The notes beneath the pieces were generated by a model. That model searched no databases. It was not told where the DNA came from and saw nothing but the letters and a program-made list of their open reading frames with translations. Positions 56,693 through 64,000 of a stretch of 64,000 nucleotides of DNA are shown piece after piece. This DNA is from Paenibacillus solani (lineage in GTDB: Bacteria; Bacillota; Bacilli; Paenibacillales; Paenibacillaceae): NCBI RefSeq assembly GCF_001277345.1, contig NZ_LIUT01000001.1:3004119-3068118 (forward strand), in the 5' to 3' direction. The translations under genes and the position numbers were made by a program. The first letter of the stretch is position 1. Each line of letters opens with the position of its first letter.

Positions 56693-57268
56693 TTACCTAT
56701 GAATAGAGAGGATCTTTCCTTCGGAATCGATGCTGCGAAATACAAAGCCCCCAGTCTGATCGGCAGGCAATTGTCCGTAATAGACGGCATACCCTTGTTC
56801 CACATCCATTTCGATGTAGATCCCCGATAAGGCTTTAAGCCGTTCCAGATCAGCCACAGGCTCTTCATCCATCGGCTCATTCGTGACAACTATTGTACTG
56901 CTCTCGTTCTCTGAAGTCTCAACTGCCAGTATGGTATCATAGATATCATTCCCTCCATGATTAGTAGCAGACCAGGTCCGAATGAAAGGTTCATCTTGAG
57001 ACGTCCTGACCAGTTCAACTGAGTTCCGAGCACGGTACAGCCATCCCCACTTATTCTCTACGACAGTAACTATCTTCTGATTACCATCCGACCAGACAAC
57101 CAATTTATGTTGATCTTCCCTCTTCTCGTAAAGTTTATTCCCCGTATACTCAGGATAGAGACGCCGCACGGCCTGCTCTTCATTGTACATATAACCGCCT
57201 AGAAACAGTGGCGTATAATTAATGACGACCACAATGGCTGCCAGTATAAGAAAAGATATCTTCTTCAC
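56693..57268 (-). CDS. Secreted or membrane-anchored protein of unknown function
   Basis: A 191-residue protein with one N-terminal TM helix (ISFLILAAIVVVINYTPLFLG) and an outer domain rich in beta strands (LVVWSDGNQKIVTVVENKWGWLYRAR). GTG 57268 has AAGGAG upstream. It may share an operon with the SNF2 helicase just upstream (59-base gap). No family assigned. Confidence 0.7.
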   Translation of the reverse strand: MKKISFLILAAIVVVINYTPLFLGGYMYNEEQAVRRLYPEYTGNKLYEKREDQHKLVVWSDGNQKIVTVVENKWGWLYRARNSVELVRTSQDEPFIRTWSATNHGGNDIYDTILAVETSENESSTIVVTNEPMDEEPVADLERLKALSGIYIEMDVEQGYAVYYGQLPADQTGGFVFRSIDSEGKILSIHR

Positions 57269-57327
57269 AACAACAACTCCTTGTCATCCATTTGGGAGAC
57301 TGACCCTTGAATATTACCGGACGGCAG

Positions 57328-60300
57328 TTAGCCCTGGAGTGCCAGCAGCTCTCGAATGTCCGCCTCGGTCCAGCTCGACAGCGCCCCTTCTCCCGGCTGA
57401 ACGAGCTCTTCCATAAGATTCTTCTTCTTCTGCTGAAGTGCGACCATTTTATCCTCAATCGTATCCTGAGAGACTAACCTTATGACCTGGACCACCTTCT
57501 TCTGACCAATTCGATGTGCCCGATCCGTAGCCTGCTGCTCCACTGCCGGATTCCACCACAGGTCATACAAGATCACCGTATCCGCCCCAGTCAGGTTCAA
57601 GCCTGTCCCACCCGCTTTCAGCGAAATCAGGAATAACTCACGTTCTCCCTCGTTAAAGCGTTCGCACAGCTCCACCCGATCCGAGGCCGGAGTTTGTCCA
57701 TCCAAGTAAAAAAACGGAATTCCCCGATAGCCAAGTTCTCTCGCAATCACCTTCAACATTCCTGTGAATTGGGAGAATACAAGCATTCGCCGCCCCGATT
57801 GGCGACATTCCTCAATCGTTTCCAGCAGCTGTTCAAACTTTGCGGAACTGCCCTCATAACCATCCACAAACAGTGCTGGATGACAGCAAATTTGGCGTAA
57901 TCGAGTCAACCCTGCCAGGATACGAATACGATTCTTCTGAAATCCATCCTGCGCCAAATGCTTGAGCGTCTCCTGTCTGAGTTTAGCAAGATAGGCGGTA
58001 TACAGCTTCTTCTGTTCGATCAGAAGCCCCGATGCCTGTATCGTCTCGATCTTCTCAGGCAGCTCCTGGAGCACGTCTGACTTCAACCTGCGCAGCAGAA
58101 AAGGACGTACCCTCTTCGCAACCGTTTCTTTAGGTAACTCATGAAATGCTGTTCGATCGCCAAAAAGTTCCGGAAAAACGACATCGTAGATAGACCATAA
58201 TTCCTCAAGACGATTCTCCACCGGTGTGCCTGTTAAGGCAAAACGGTAACGTGCCCGAAGTGTTTTGACAACCTGAGCCGTTTGCGTTGTGTAATTCTTG
58301 AAAGCTTGAGCTTCATCCAGAATCAATGCCAAGAACGACAACTTTGCATACTGTCCCACATCTCTTCGTAATAGCGGATAAGAAGTAATGATGACATCCG
58401 CATCCTCCGTATTACGGAGAATCTTTGCCCGCTCGGTCTGTGTACCATCCGCAATGACTGCTTTTATCCCAGGTGCGAATTTATGGAGTTCGCTCAACCA
58501 GTTATAGAGCAGGGAAGCTGGCGCAACAATAAGTGCCGGTTCTTTGCGCTCTCTGATCTCTGGCAGCACAGACAGAATGAAGGCAATACTTTGTATGGTT
58601 TTTCCCAATCCCATATCGTCAGCCAAGATGCCGCCAAAGCGGTAATGAGCCATCGTCTTCATCCACTGGAAGCCGAACTTCTGATAATCGCGAAGAACAT
58701 TTTCCAAGCCAGGAGGCACCGCAAAATCCAAATCATCCGGGTTCTTCACATGCTGCAGCATTCGCCGCAAGGATCGGCCAAGCTGAACAGCTGATCCCGA
58801 ATCTTCCCAATCCAGCAGCTGAAGCCCTTGAATCACCGGCAATTTGAATTTAGTTCCTTCCCCCTCGTACAACCAAGGTCCGAGCCGATTCATGAGTGAA
58901 ACCATAGCCTGGAAATCAGCACTCTCCAGTGGAAGCAGGGCGCCATTTCGCAGTCGGTGATATTTACGCTTATCTTCAAGCGATTTGATAATCTCCCGGA
59001 TTTCTGCTTCCCGAATCCCCTCCATGTCAAACTTCAATTCAAGCCAATCCGTGCGTTCGTCGATATCTACCCGGACTTTGGCTCCTATGGGTTCAGTGAG
59101 CACCCGTTCTTTCACGGCCGTCGTTGCATAAACAACAAGCAGCTTCTCCAGCTCTGGGAGCGTATGGTACAGAAAGTCATATTCGGCATCCTCATCGTTC
59201 ATGAAGAAGCCGCCATCCGTTTTGGCAAAGGAGGCGTTCTCAATGAGTTCAAGTATTCTCTGCTCCAACTCGCCATCACGAACGAGGATCGAACTGCTGC
59301 TGTGTTTGGCGCGATTTCCCTCGAGGGGGTTTATCGTGATCTCACCGTATTGAAAGTCAAGTCCAGCTAAGAGCCGCCCACGCACCCGGTCTAAATACAG
59401 CTTCGCCTTCAGCGGAGTTTTGACAATACGATCAGATACGGACTGGGCCACATGGACGCTGCCCAGCTTCATGAGTCCAGGAACCACTCTTTCCATAATA
59501 GATTCCATCATGTCCGGCTGAATCCGAATATGCGGCTTATACGCGGTCTTGAGCAGCTGCTTCATCTCGGAGAGCTTACTGCAGGCCTCCGATTCAAGCT
59601 CAATCAGCTTACCATCCACAATAACGAGCCCATATCCCTCCATAACGGTCATCCGTTCCAATCCATCAACCTTCATTAGATAGTGATCATCCCCGGATTC
59701 ATCGAACTCGAACTGAAGAGGAATCGGATTCTCCATAAATTCCAGCTTGTCTGTCATAATCCCATCCATCGACAAGAGGGAATGCACGGAACCAGAGAGT
59801 CTTTCTCTGATTTGAAGCCAGAATGAAGGGGGGATAATTAACATTCGATCGTTGGTCCCTTTTTTGCTAGTAGAAGAATAGATGTCCAGAGTCTGCTTTA
59901 ACATGCTTTCATGCTCATAGATGCGATTTAGCTGCTGAAGAAGTTCATCATGCTCCTTCTTAAAGCTGTGCAGCTCAGGGTCATAGATAAAATTTCTCGT
60001 GAACACGCAGGTTTCCCTACGTTTTACACATTGCAGGAACTCGCGAATCCGATGTACGATATATAATCGCTTTTTCCCGATTCGGAGTTCCACTCCGAAC
60101 AAGTGCTTCTGATTTCCGTATGATTGCAGTTTGAAAATGCATTCCATATCCAGAATCTCGCGGTTGTCAAAACGGGTAGCAGCCGTCGATCTCTTCGTCC
60201 CGTTATAAGAGAACAAACCGAGCAGCTGACTGCTAAGCAGGGCATCCTGTTCCTTCTCGTCCAAAGCATCAGTATTCCGGATGGTCAACTGTCCATCTTC

Positions 60301-60651
60301 ATCGTCTCTCTGGACAGAAGGATGTAATAATGATGGATAGGGGCGAACAGGAGCTTCACTCGTCTGTTCGATATCCCGGATCGTCAGAAGGAGTGCTGCA
60401 ATATGTCTGCACCGCTTTATCGTTAATCCATAGCCCAGGCAGCTGCACTCAGCGAATACGTCCCCGTTTGAATCAATCTCCGCTCTGGCGATACCGGATT
60501 CCTGATCCTTCACCTCCGCTTCGTATGTCCGAGCATCTGGATCTTGTTTCAGCATGTTTACTTGACCATCTCTATATAAAACGCCGCCGCGATCATAGGA
60601 GGTTTTGCCGCATAAAAGTTTAATCACGCGTTCGGTCAGCTGGTAACCCAT
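57328..60651 (-). CDS. SNF2-type helicase with SWIM zinc finger
   Basis: A 1107-residue DNA-translocating ATPase of the SWI2/SNF2 superfamily. A SWIM finger (CSCLGYGLTIKRCRHI) lies near the N-terminus; the two RecA-like domains carry DDMGLGKTIQS (Walker A), LDEAQ (Walker B-like), LTGTPVENRLEELWSIYD and QATDRAHRIGQKKVVQVIRL. Such enzymes remodel nucleoprotein or assist RNA polymerase. ATG 60651 (MGYQLTERV) has GGGAGT and AAAGGAA upstream. Length is typical of Bacillota SWIM-SNF2 proteins. Confidence 0.93.
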   Translation of the reverse strand: MGYQLTERVIKLLCGKTSYDRGGVLYRDGQVNMLKQDPDARTYEAEVKDQESGIARAEIDSNGDVFAECSCLGYGLTIKRCRHIAALLLTIRDIEQTSEAPVRPYPSLLHPSVQRDDEDGQLTIRNTDALDEKEQDALLSSQLLGLFSYNGTKRSTAATRFDNREILDMECIFKLQSYGNQKHLFGVELRIGKKRLYIVHRIREFLQCVKRRETCVFTRNFIYDPELHSFKKEHDELLQQLNRIYEHESMLKQTLDIYSSTSKKGTNDRMLIIPPSFWLQIRERLSGSVHSLLSMDGIMTDKLEFMENPIPLQFEFDESGDDHYLMKVDGLERMTVMEGYGLVIVDGKLIELESEACSKLSEMKQLLKTAYKPHIRIQPDMMESIMERVVPGLMKLGSVHVAQSVSDRIVKTPLKAKLYLDRVRGRLLAGLDFQYGEITINPLEGNRAKHSSSSILVRDGELEQRILELIENASFAKTDGGFFMNDEDAEYDFLYHTLPELEKLLVVYATTAVKERVLTEPIGAKVRVDIDERTDWLELKFDMEGIREAEIREIIKSLEDKRKYHRLRNGALLPLESADFQAMVSLMNRLGPWLYEGEGTKFKLPVIQGLQLLDWEDSGSAVQLGRSLRRMLQHVKNPDDLDFAVPPGLENVLRDYQKFGFQWMKTMAHYRFGGILADDMGLGKTIQSIAFILSVLPEIRERKEPALIVAPASLLYNWLSELHKFAPGIKAVIADGTQTERAKILRNTEDADVIITSYPLLRRDVGQYAKLSFLALILDEAQAFKNYTTQTAQVVKTLRARYRFALTGTPVENRLEELWSIYDVVFPELFGDRTAFHELPKETVAKRVRPFLLRRLKSDVLQELPEKIETIQASGLLIEQKKLYTAYLAKLRQETLKHLAQDGFQKNRIRILAGLTRLRQICCHPALFVDGYEGSSAKFEQLLETIEECRQSGRRMLVFSQFTGMLKVIARELGYRGIPFFYLDGQTPASDRVELCERFNEGERELFLISLKAGGTGLNLTGADTVILYDLWWNPAVEQQATDRAHRIGQKKVVQVIRLVSQDTIEDKMVALQQKKKNLMEELVQPGEGALSSWTEADIRELLALQG

Positions 60652-60752
60652 ACTCCCATTCCTTTCTCTACTTACTGCTAAAAGACAGTATACCATTTTG
60701 TGAAGATGGGCTAGTAATGCCTTTGTCCGCTAACCATGCCAACAATCCCACC

Positions 60753-60784
60753 AAAAAAAGAACCCGCCGCTACGGCAAGTTCTT
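60753..60784 (-). terminator. Terminator overlapping a stop codon
   Basis: On the minus strand AAGAAC and CCG of the left arm pair with CGG and GTTCTT, loop TAG, then seven T residues. The TAG stop of the 100-residue gene is inside the loop. Confidence 0.85.
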
Positions 60785-61075
60785 CTTACGCTGTTTCTCC
60801 GCATACCAGGTTATATTATCATAACGCTTGTTTTGGCCCTTCCATGCTCCGCTGGAAATAATAAAGCCAACAATCAAATAGATCAGAAAGTAATAATAAT
60901 ATCGGGTTACAAAAAATTCAGGATCAAATTTATCCCTATCAAAAAACCAAGTGGCTGCAGCCCAGACAACATATAATAAGAGGCCATGTACAAGACCCCG
61001 AGAAATCACAAACTTGGCTTTTCCCTTCTTCCGAATAGCCGTCCATTTACGATAAAACCGCTCATCCCGATCCAT
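60770..61075 (-). CDS. Small membrane protein of unknown function
   Basis: A 101-residue protein with two TM segments (GLVHGLLLYVVWAAATWFF and FVTRYYYYFLIYLIVGFIISSG). The N-terminus is basic. ATG 61075 (MDRDERFYRKW) has GGAGGGAT upstream. Its stop codon lies in the loop of its terminator. A 2TM-domain fold is possible; no family recognised. Confidence 0.68.
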   Translation of the reverse strand: MDRDERFYRKWTAIRKKGKAKFVISRGLVHGLLLYVVWAAATWFFDRDKFDPEFFVTRYYYYFLIYLIVGFIISSGAWKGQNKRYDNITWYAEKQRKKNLP

Positions 61076-61152
61076 GCAATCCCTCCGTTTCGCGGCTGAG
61101 ATTTGTTTGTAATACAGTATGGCTTCGTGCTGCTTTCGCAAACTTTAAGCCT

Positions 61153-62040
61153 TCATCCCTTTAAAATGTCCTTCAAAGCTATATCCAGTCTCTCAAATTC
61201 AAATTGAAACCCAGCTTTCAGCAGCCTGTCGGGTATAACCCATCGACTCTTGAGCACAAGCTCCGTTTCGGTCTGAATAATTCTGGCTCCCATCTCCAGC
61301 AGCCATTTAGGCGATGGCAGACCTATGTTGCGATTCATCGCGTGCCGGAGCTGCTCCATCAGTTCCTTGTTCGTAACCGGACATGGGGAGGCACAGTTGA
61401 TAACCCCGGTCAGATCTGTATTTTCATTCAAAAACAGAATGATTCGGTATAGGTCCTCCACATGGATCCAGCTGAACATTTGCTTGCCTGTCCCCTGCGT
61501 ACCGCCAAGTCCGTATTTTACCAAGTTCATATAAGGAGTCATGACACCTCCGCCTGGCCCCAGCACGATGGCAATACGCAAGGCGATTTGTCTTGTATGA
61601 GGTAGTGAGAACGAGAAGAAAGCACGCTCCCATTCCTTGGCGACATTAACCGAGAAACCGGAACCAATCTCCCCTGTTTCTTCCGTCATCGGATGGTCCT
61701 CCGCATGCCGATATATCGTAGCCGTACTAGAATTCAGCCATAATTGCGGGGGTTGCTGGCAATCTTCCATAGCCCTCCCAAGAATTTCGGTTGTCTCGAC
61801 TCTAGTTTTCAGGATAAGCTCCTGATTTCGTGCATTGTAACGGCAATTTACCGACTTGCCAGCAAGGTTTATCAGCATATCCGCCCCCTCCAGGGCAGCA
61901 ACGATGGCTTCATGGTCATTCCAGGCAATATGTCCTGGCCGTCGAGAGATCATATATACTTCTGTTTGCTCACTGGTGAATTTTCCCTTGAAATATGTTC
62001 CGATAAAACCCGTTCCACCAGCTAATACGATCTTTCTCAT
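61153..62040 (-). CDS. TIGR01777-type NAD-dependent epimerase
   Basis: A 295-residue extended short-chain dehydrogenase fold. The Rossmann motif GGTGFIGTYFKGKF, LINLAGKSVNCRYN and GGQGTGKQMFSWIHVEDLYR are diagnostic of the YfcH/SulA-like (TIGR01777) group. It has the SxnX3YxxxK-like layout changed to STATIYR. Function unknown in the cell. ATG 62040. Confidence 0.9.
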   Translation of the reverse strand: MRKIVLAGGTGFIGTYFKGKFTSEQTEVYMISRRPGHIAWNDHEAIVAALEGADMLINLAGKSVNCRYNARNQELILKTRVETTEILGRAMEDCQQPPQLWLNSSTATIYRHAEDHPMTEETGEIGSGFSVNVAKEWERAFFSFSLPHTRQIALRIAIVLGPGGGVMTPYMNLVKYGLGGTQGTGKQMFSWIHVEDLYRIILFLNENTDLTGVINCASPCPVTNKELMEQLRHAMNRNIGLPSPKWLLEMGARIIQTETELVLKSRWVIPDRLLKAGFQFEFERLDIALKDILKG

Positions 62041-62134
62041 AGAATGAATCAGCCCATTTCTCTAAGTTTTATCCCCCATGTCAGCTCCCACATACACGAT
62101 TCTTCTATACAGCATACCATTTTTTAGGACGACA

Positions 62135-62170
62135 TAAAAAAAAAGAACAACATCTTCTAAGCGAAGATGT
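62135..62170 (-). terminator. Terminator of the methyltransferase operon
   Basis: ACATCTTC/GAAGATGT hairpin (loop of five bases) with nine T residues after a TGTTC stretch on the minus strand. Confidence 0.8.
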
Positions 62171-62183
62171 CATTCAATATCTG

Positions 62184-63302
62184 CTACTTTGTGTAGGAGG
62201 ATTTTATAAATACGCCAAACTCACGCTTTTTTCCGGTCCCTTCGGTATCCCCCAGCTTCTCGTATTTGTCAAACTTCGTCCCTTGAAGCAATATCTCTTT
62301 CTCTCTATTGGGCTCAGCGCCTGACTCCCAGAACAAAAGTCCGGTCACTGCCTTGTCAACATTCCGCAGAAATGCCTGACGAACGGATGGATTATCCATC
62401 ACATGATAGAAAACGGTCAAGAGAAGTCCAATATCATATTCTTCTGTAAGCGTAGAACGTTCAAAACGCTCTGTTCTAATGTCAAATTGAACTCTTTCCA
62501 AATGGTTTAACTCCCTCGCCAACTCATAGTGCTCTGCCATAGGTTCATAACCGGTAACTCTTGCTCCCTGACGTGCAAAATGGCGGGAATAATAACCAAT
62601 ATTACAGCCGATGTCGATCACATTTTTTCCCCGTATAGATGATGAACCCAAGTACTCCAATATAAGATCCAGGCGGGTAGGATAAGTGCTGTCACGTTCG
62701 CTTGTTAAATGTTCGAAGTATGGATTCAGGATTGGCGTATAAATCAACGTCCGATGGTGGCGGGAAAAGGTATCACGTACCCCAGTTACAGCATCTGTAT
62801 TCTTCCAATAATCATAATCCTGGACAGTCATCTGAGCAGGAATGTACCTGATACCTTTGCAATATTGAAATATGGTTCGGTGATGGCCATCTTTAATACG
62901 AAAGTATCCTGCCTCCTTGTCATATACGACCAGGATCGGATCATTCAGGAAATAATCGGGATTCTTGGCGAATAAAGCTGTCAAATTGCTGCACTGTAAC
63001 CTCCGCTGCTCCAGCAATTCATGTTCTGATATAGGCACATGCAAACCGCGCGTGGTAAAGATAAGAGAATGCCATTCCAGATACAGCTTAGGAGATTCTC
63101 TTCCGTTCATAAAGTAACGGAATAATTGCAAATGGGGCGACAATCGCATAATCGGCAGGTCTGCATATCTTTTATGATCTTCATACCAGGCTTCCGTGAA
63201 ATGTGGAATATCGGTTTTGCGTTCTTCTGCGATGTAATCCGTAAATAACAATTCCAAGGGTACCTTAGCCACAACCGTTTGTTCACGTGCTTCAGATCCC
63301 AT
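62184..63302 (-). CDS. SAM methyltransferase fused to a ParB-like domain
   Basis: A 372-residue protein. The N-terminal part holds a ParB/sulfiredoxin-like segment with DGHHR at 138-142 within a strand-rich context (PILVVYDKEAGYFRIKDGHHRT). The C-terminal part is a class I methyltransferase with motif I VIDIGCNIGYYSRHFA (228-243) and VTGYEPMAEHYE. ATG 63302 follows GGGAGG. It follows another methyltransferase by 23 bases. The joint function may be modification of a nucleotide or a small molecule. Confidence 0.85.
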   Translation of the reverse strand: MGSEAREQTVVAKVPLELLFTDYIAEERKTDIPHFTEAWYEDHKRYADLPIMRLSPHLQLFRYFMNGRESPKLYLEWHSLIFTTRGLHVPISEHELLEQRRLQCSNLTALFAKNPDYFLNDPILVVYDKEAGYFRIKDGHHRTIFQYCKGIRYIPAQMTVQDYDYWKNTDAVTGVRDTFSRHHRTLIYTPILNPYFEHLTSERDSTYPTRLDLILEYLGSSSIRGKNVIDIGCNIGYYSRHFARQGARVTGYEPMAEHYELARELNHLERVQFDIRTERFERSTLTEEYDIGLLLTVFYHVMDNPSVRQAFLRNVDKAVTGLLFWESGAEPNREKEILLQGTKFDKYEKLGDTEGTGKKREFGVFIKSSYTK

Positions 63303-63325
63303 TTGAACATACCTCCCTACTGCAC

Positions 63326-63895
63326 CTAATCGCCCGGCTTCGAAAACAAATACGTAGAAAAATCACGGTTAATATAATCCTTGAAATGTCTCTTGTCGGC
63401 TACTGGAAACTGATCCAGTTCCTCCGTTGTCCACGTGCTTAGATGTCTCTCATACTCATTTCCATAAGCAGCCCCTTGCGGCCAATCGTTCCCGATCGGA
63501 ATATTAAGCAGAACAAAACGGGACTTCTGGATACAGGTTTGCAGCAGAACAAGCGCACGCTCTTTCGTGAAGTGCTCCAGAACGTCTCCCAAAATGATGA
63601 GATCAAATTGACCTGAAGACACTTCCAATTGCATATAGTCAAATGCATCCGCAACGTGAATTTTATTATAGAAACAGGAATGATATGAATCGATGTTAAC
63701 CGGGAAAATTTCGATTCCTTCGATACGTGTGTTCCAATATGCACGAAATACGCGTCCTTCCCATACGTCCAAATATTCGCGGCAGATCATCCCCCAGCGG
63801 CCGAAGCCTACGCCGATGTCCAGCACGGATTTAGGAGATACATATCGGATTAAATCCACACAGTACGATAGATTCTGCCAGTTTGATGTCCCCAT
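63326..63895 (-). CDS. Class I SAM-dependent methyltransferase
   Basis: A 189-residue methyltransferase with motif I SVLDIGVGFGRWGMIC, IEGIEIFPVNIDSY as the ribose-binding acid, and DLIILGDVLEHFTKERA as motif with the EH pair (typical of methylase domain DxLEH). ATG 63895 follows GGAGGTACG. First gene of a two-gene unit with the ParB-like methyltransferase. Target unknown. Confidence 0.9.
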   Translation of the reverse strand: MGTSNWQNLSYCVDLIRYVSPKSVLDIGVGFGRWGMICREYLDVWEGRVFRAYWNTRIEGIEIFPVNIDSYHSCFYNKIHVADAFDYMQLEVSSGQFDLIILGDVLEHFTKERALVLLQTCIQKSRFVLLNIPIGNDWPQGAAYGNEYERHLSTWTTEELDQFPVADKRHFKDYINRDFSTYLFSKPGD

Positions 63896-63935
63896 GCGCG
63901 TACCTCCATTCGAATGCTTTACTCCATGTTCATCA

Positions 63936-64000
63936 TCATGTTAATGATCCGGTAATCCGGTATGAAATAATCTCAGGGAGCCATCTTACCGTCTGCTCCC
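63936..64000 (-). CDS. Partial gene running off the window edge
   Basis: A minus-strand reading frame enters from the right edge and ends at TGA (63938-63936) with the tail EQTVRWLPEIISYRITGSLT. It would be a gene directly upstream of the methyltransferases. Only about 20 residues are visible, so no function can be given. Confidence 0.3.
   Translation of the reverse strand, partial: EQTVRWLPEIISYRITGSLT

Overview
The window looks like chromosomal DNA of a Bacillota bacterium of the Bacillales, most likely Paenibacillus. The signs are AGGAGG-type ribosome binding sites, frequent TTG and GTG starts, moderate GC, three perfect CcpA cre sites, a Fur-box cluster, a TPP riboswitch, a YjcZ-type sporulation mini-protein, Amj, YclNOPQ-type iron uptake and YkoF. 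I saw no rRNA, tRNA, prophage, insertion sequence or CRISPR array. This is mostly ordinary accessory metabolism, so the interest lies in regulation, small transcripts and damaged genes.

Layout. 1-5.4 kb: a glycerophosphodiesterase/MFS operon, a MarR/MFS operon with a clear promoter and candidate operator, and a third MFS exporter. 5.4-12 kb: a chemoreceptor, the HelD ATPase, an intergenic transcript candidate, an aromatic-acid exporter behind a leader peptide, and a PAP2 phosphatase. 12.2-17.6 kb: mnmH-selD (selenium for tRNA), a divergent CSCC permease, a membrane-anchored PrsA-like foldase and a cre-controlled LytTR protein. 17.7-24.2 kb: a secreted propeller-like protein, a YwaF-like membrane protein with a disturbed start, a mutarotase, and glpD and glpK. 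24.2-32.3 kb: a ROK regulator divergent from a sugar ABC importer lacking an ATPase, followed by three Gfo/Idh/MocA dehydrogenases. 32.4-39 kb: succinate-semialdehyde dehydrogenase, a Fur-controlled YclNOPQ-like siderophore importer, and a nitroreductase with a palindromic operator. 39-42.1 kb: an ECF sigma factor, a small membrane protein and a large TPR/Ig-like membrane protein. 42.3-47.7 kb: TPP riboswitch with orphan ykoF, a yjcZ gene, a methyltransferase, a sensorless chemoreceptor, and housekeeping phosphatase, NUDIX and nucleotidyltransferase genes. 47.8-52.1 kb: a decayed ribokinase locus, amj, and a sugar isomerase with a frameshifted Gfo/Idh dehydrogenase. 52.3-64 kb: a lipoprotein, class B PBP, NUDIX, an ion channel with an unusual filter, SWIM-SNF2 helicase, epimerase, and two methyltransferases, one with a ParB-like DGHHR segment.

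How the genes fit together. Carbon control is a common theme: cre sites sit at the sugar ABC promoter, the glpK promoter and the LytTR-protein promoter. Iron limitation should switch on the importer. Thiamine pyrophosphate should switch off ykoF. Three genes (YwaF-like, ECF sigma, Gfo/Idh) can each be restored to a normal N-terminus by one base, which points either to recent mutations or to base-level errors in this sequence.
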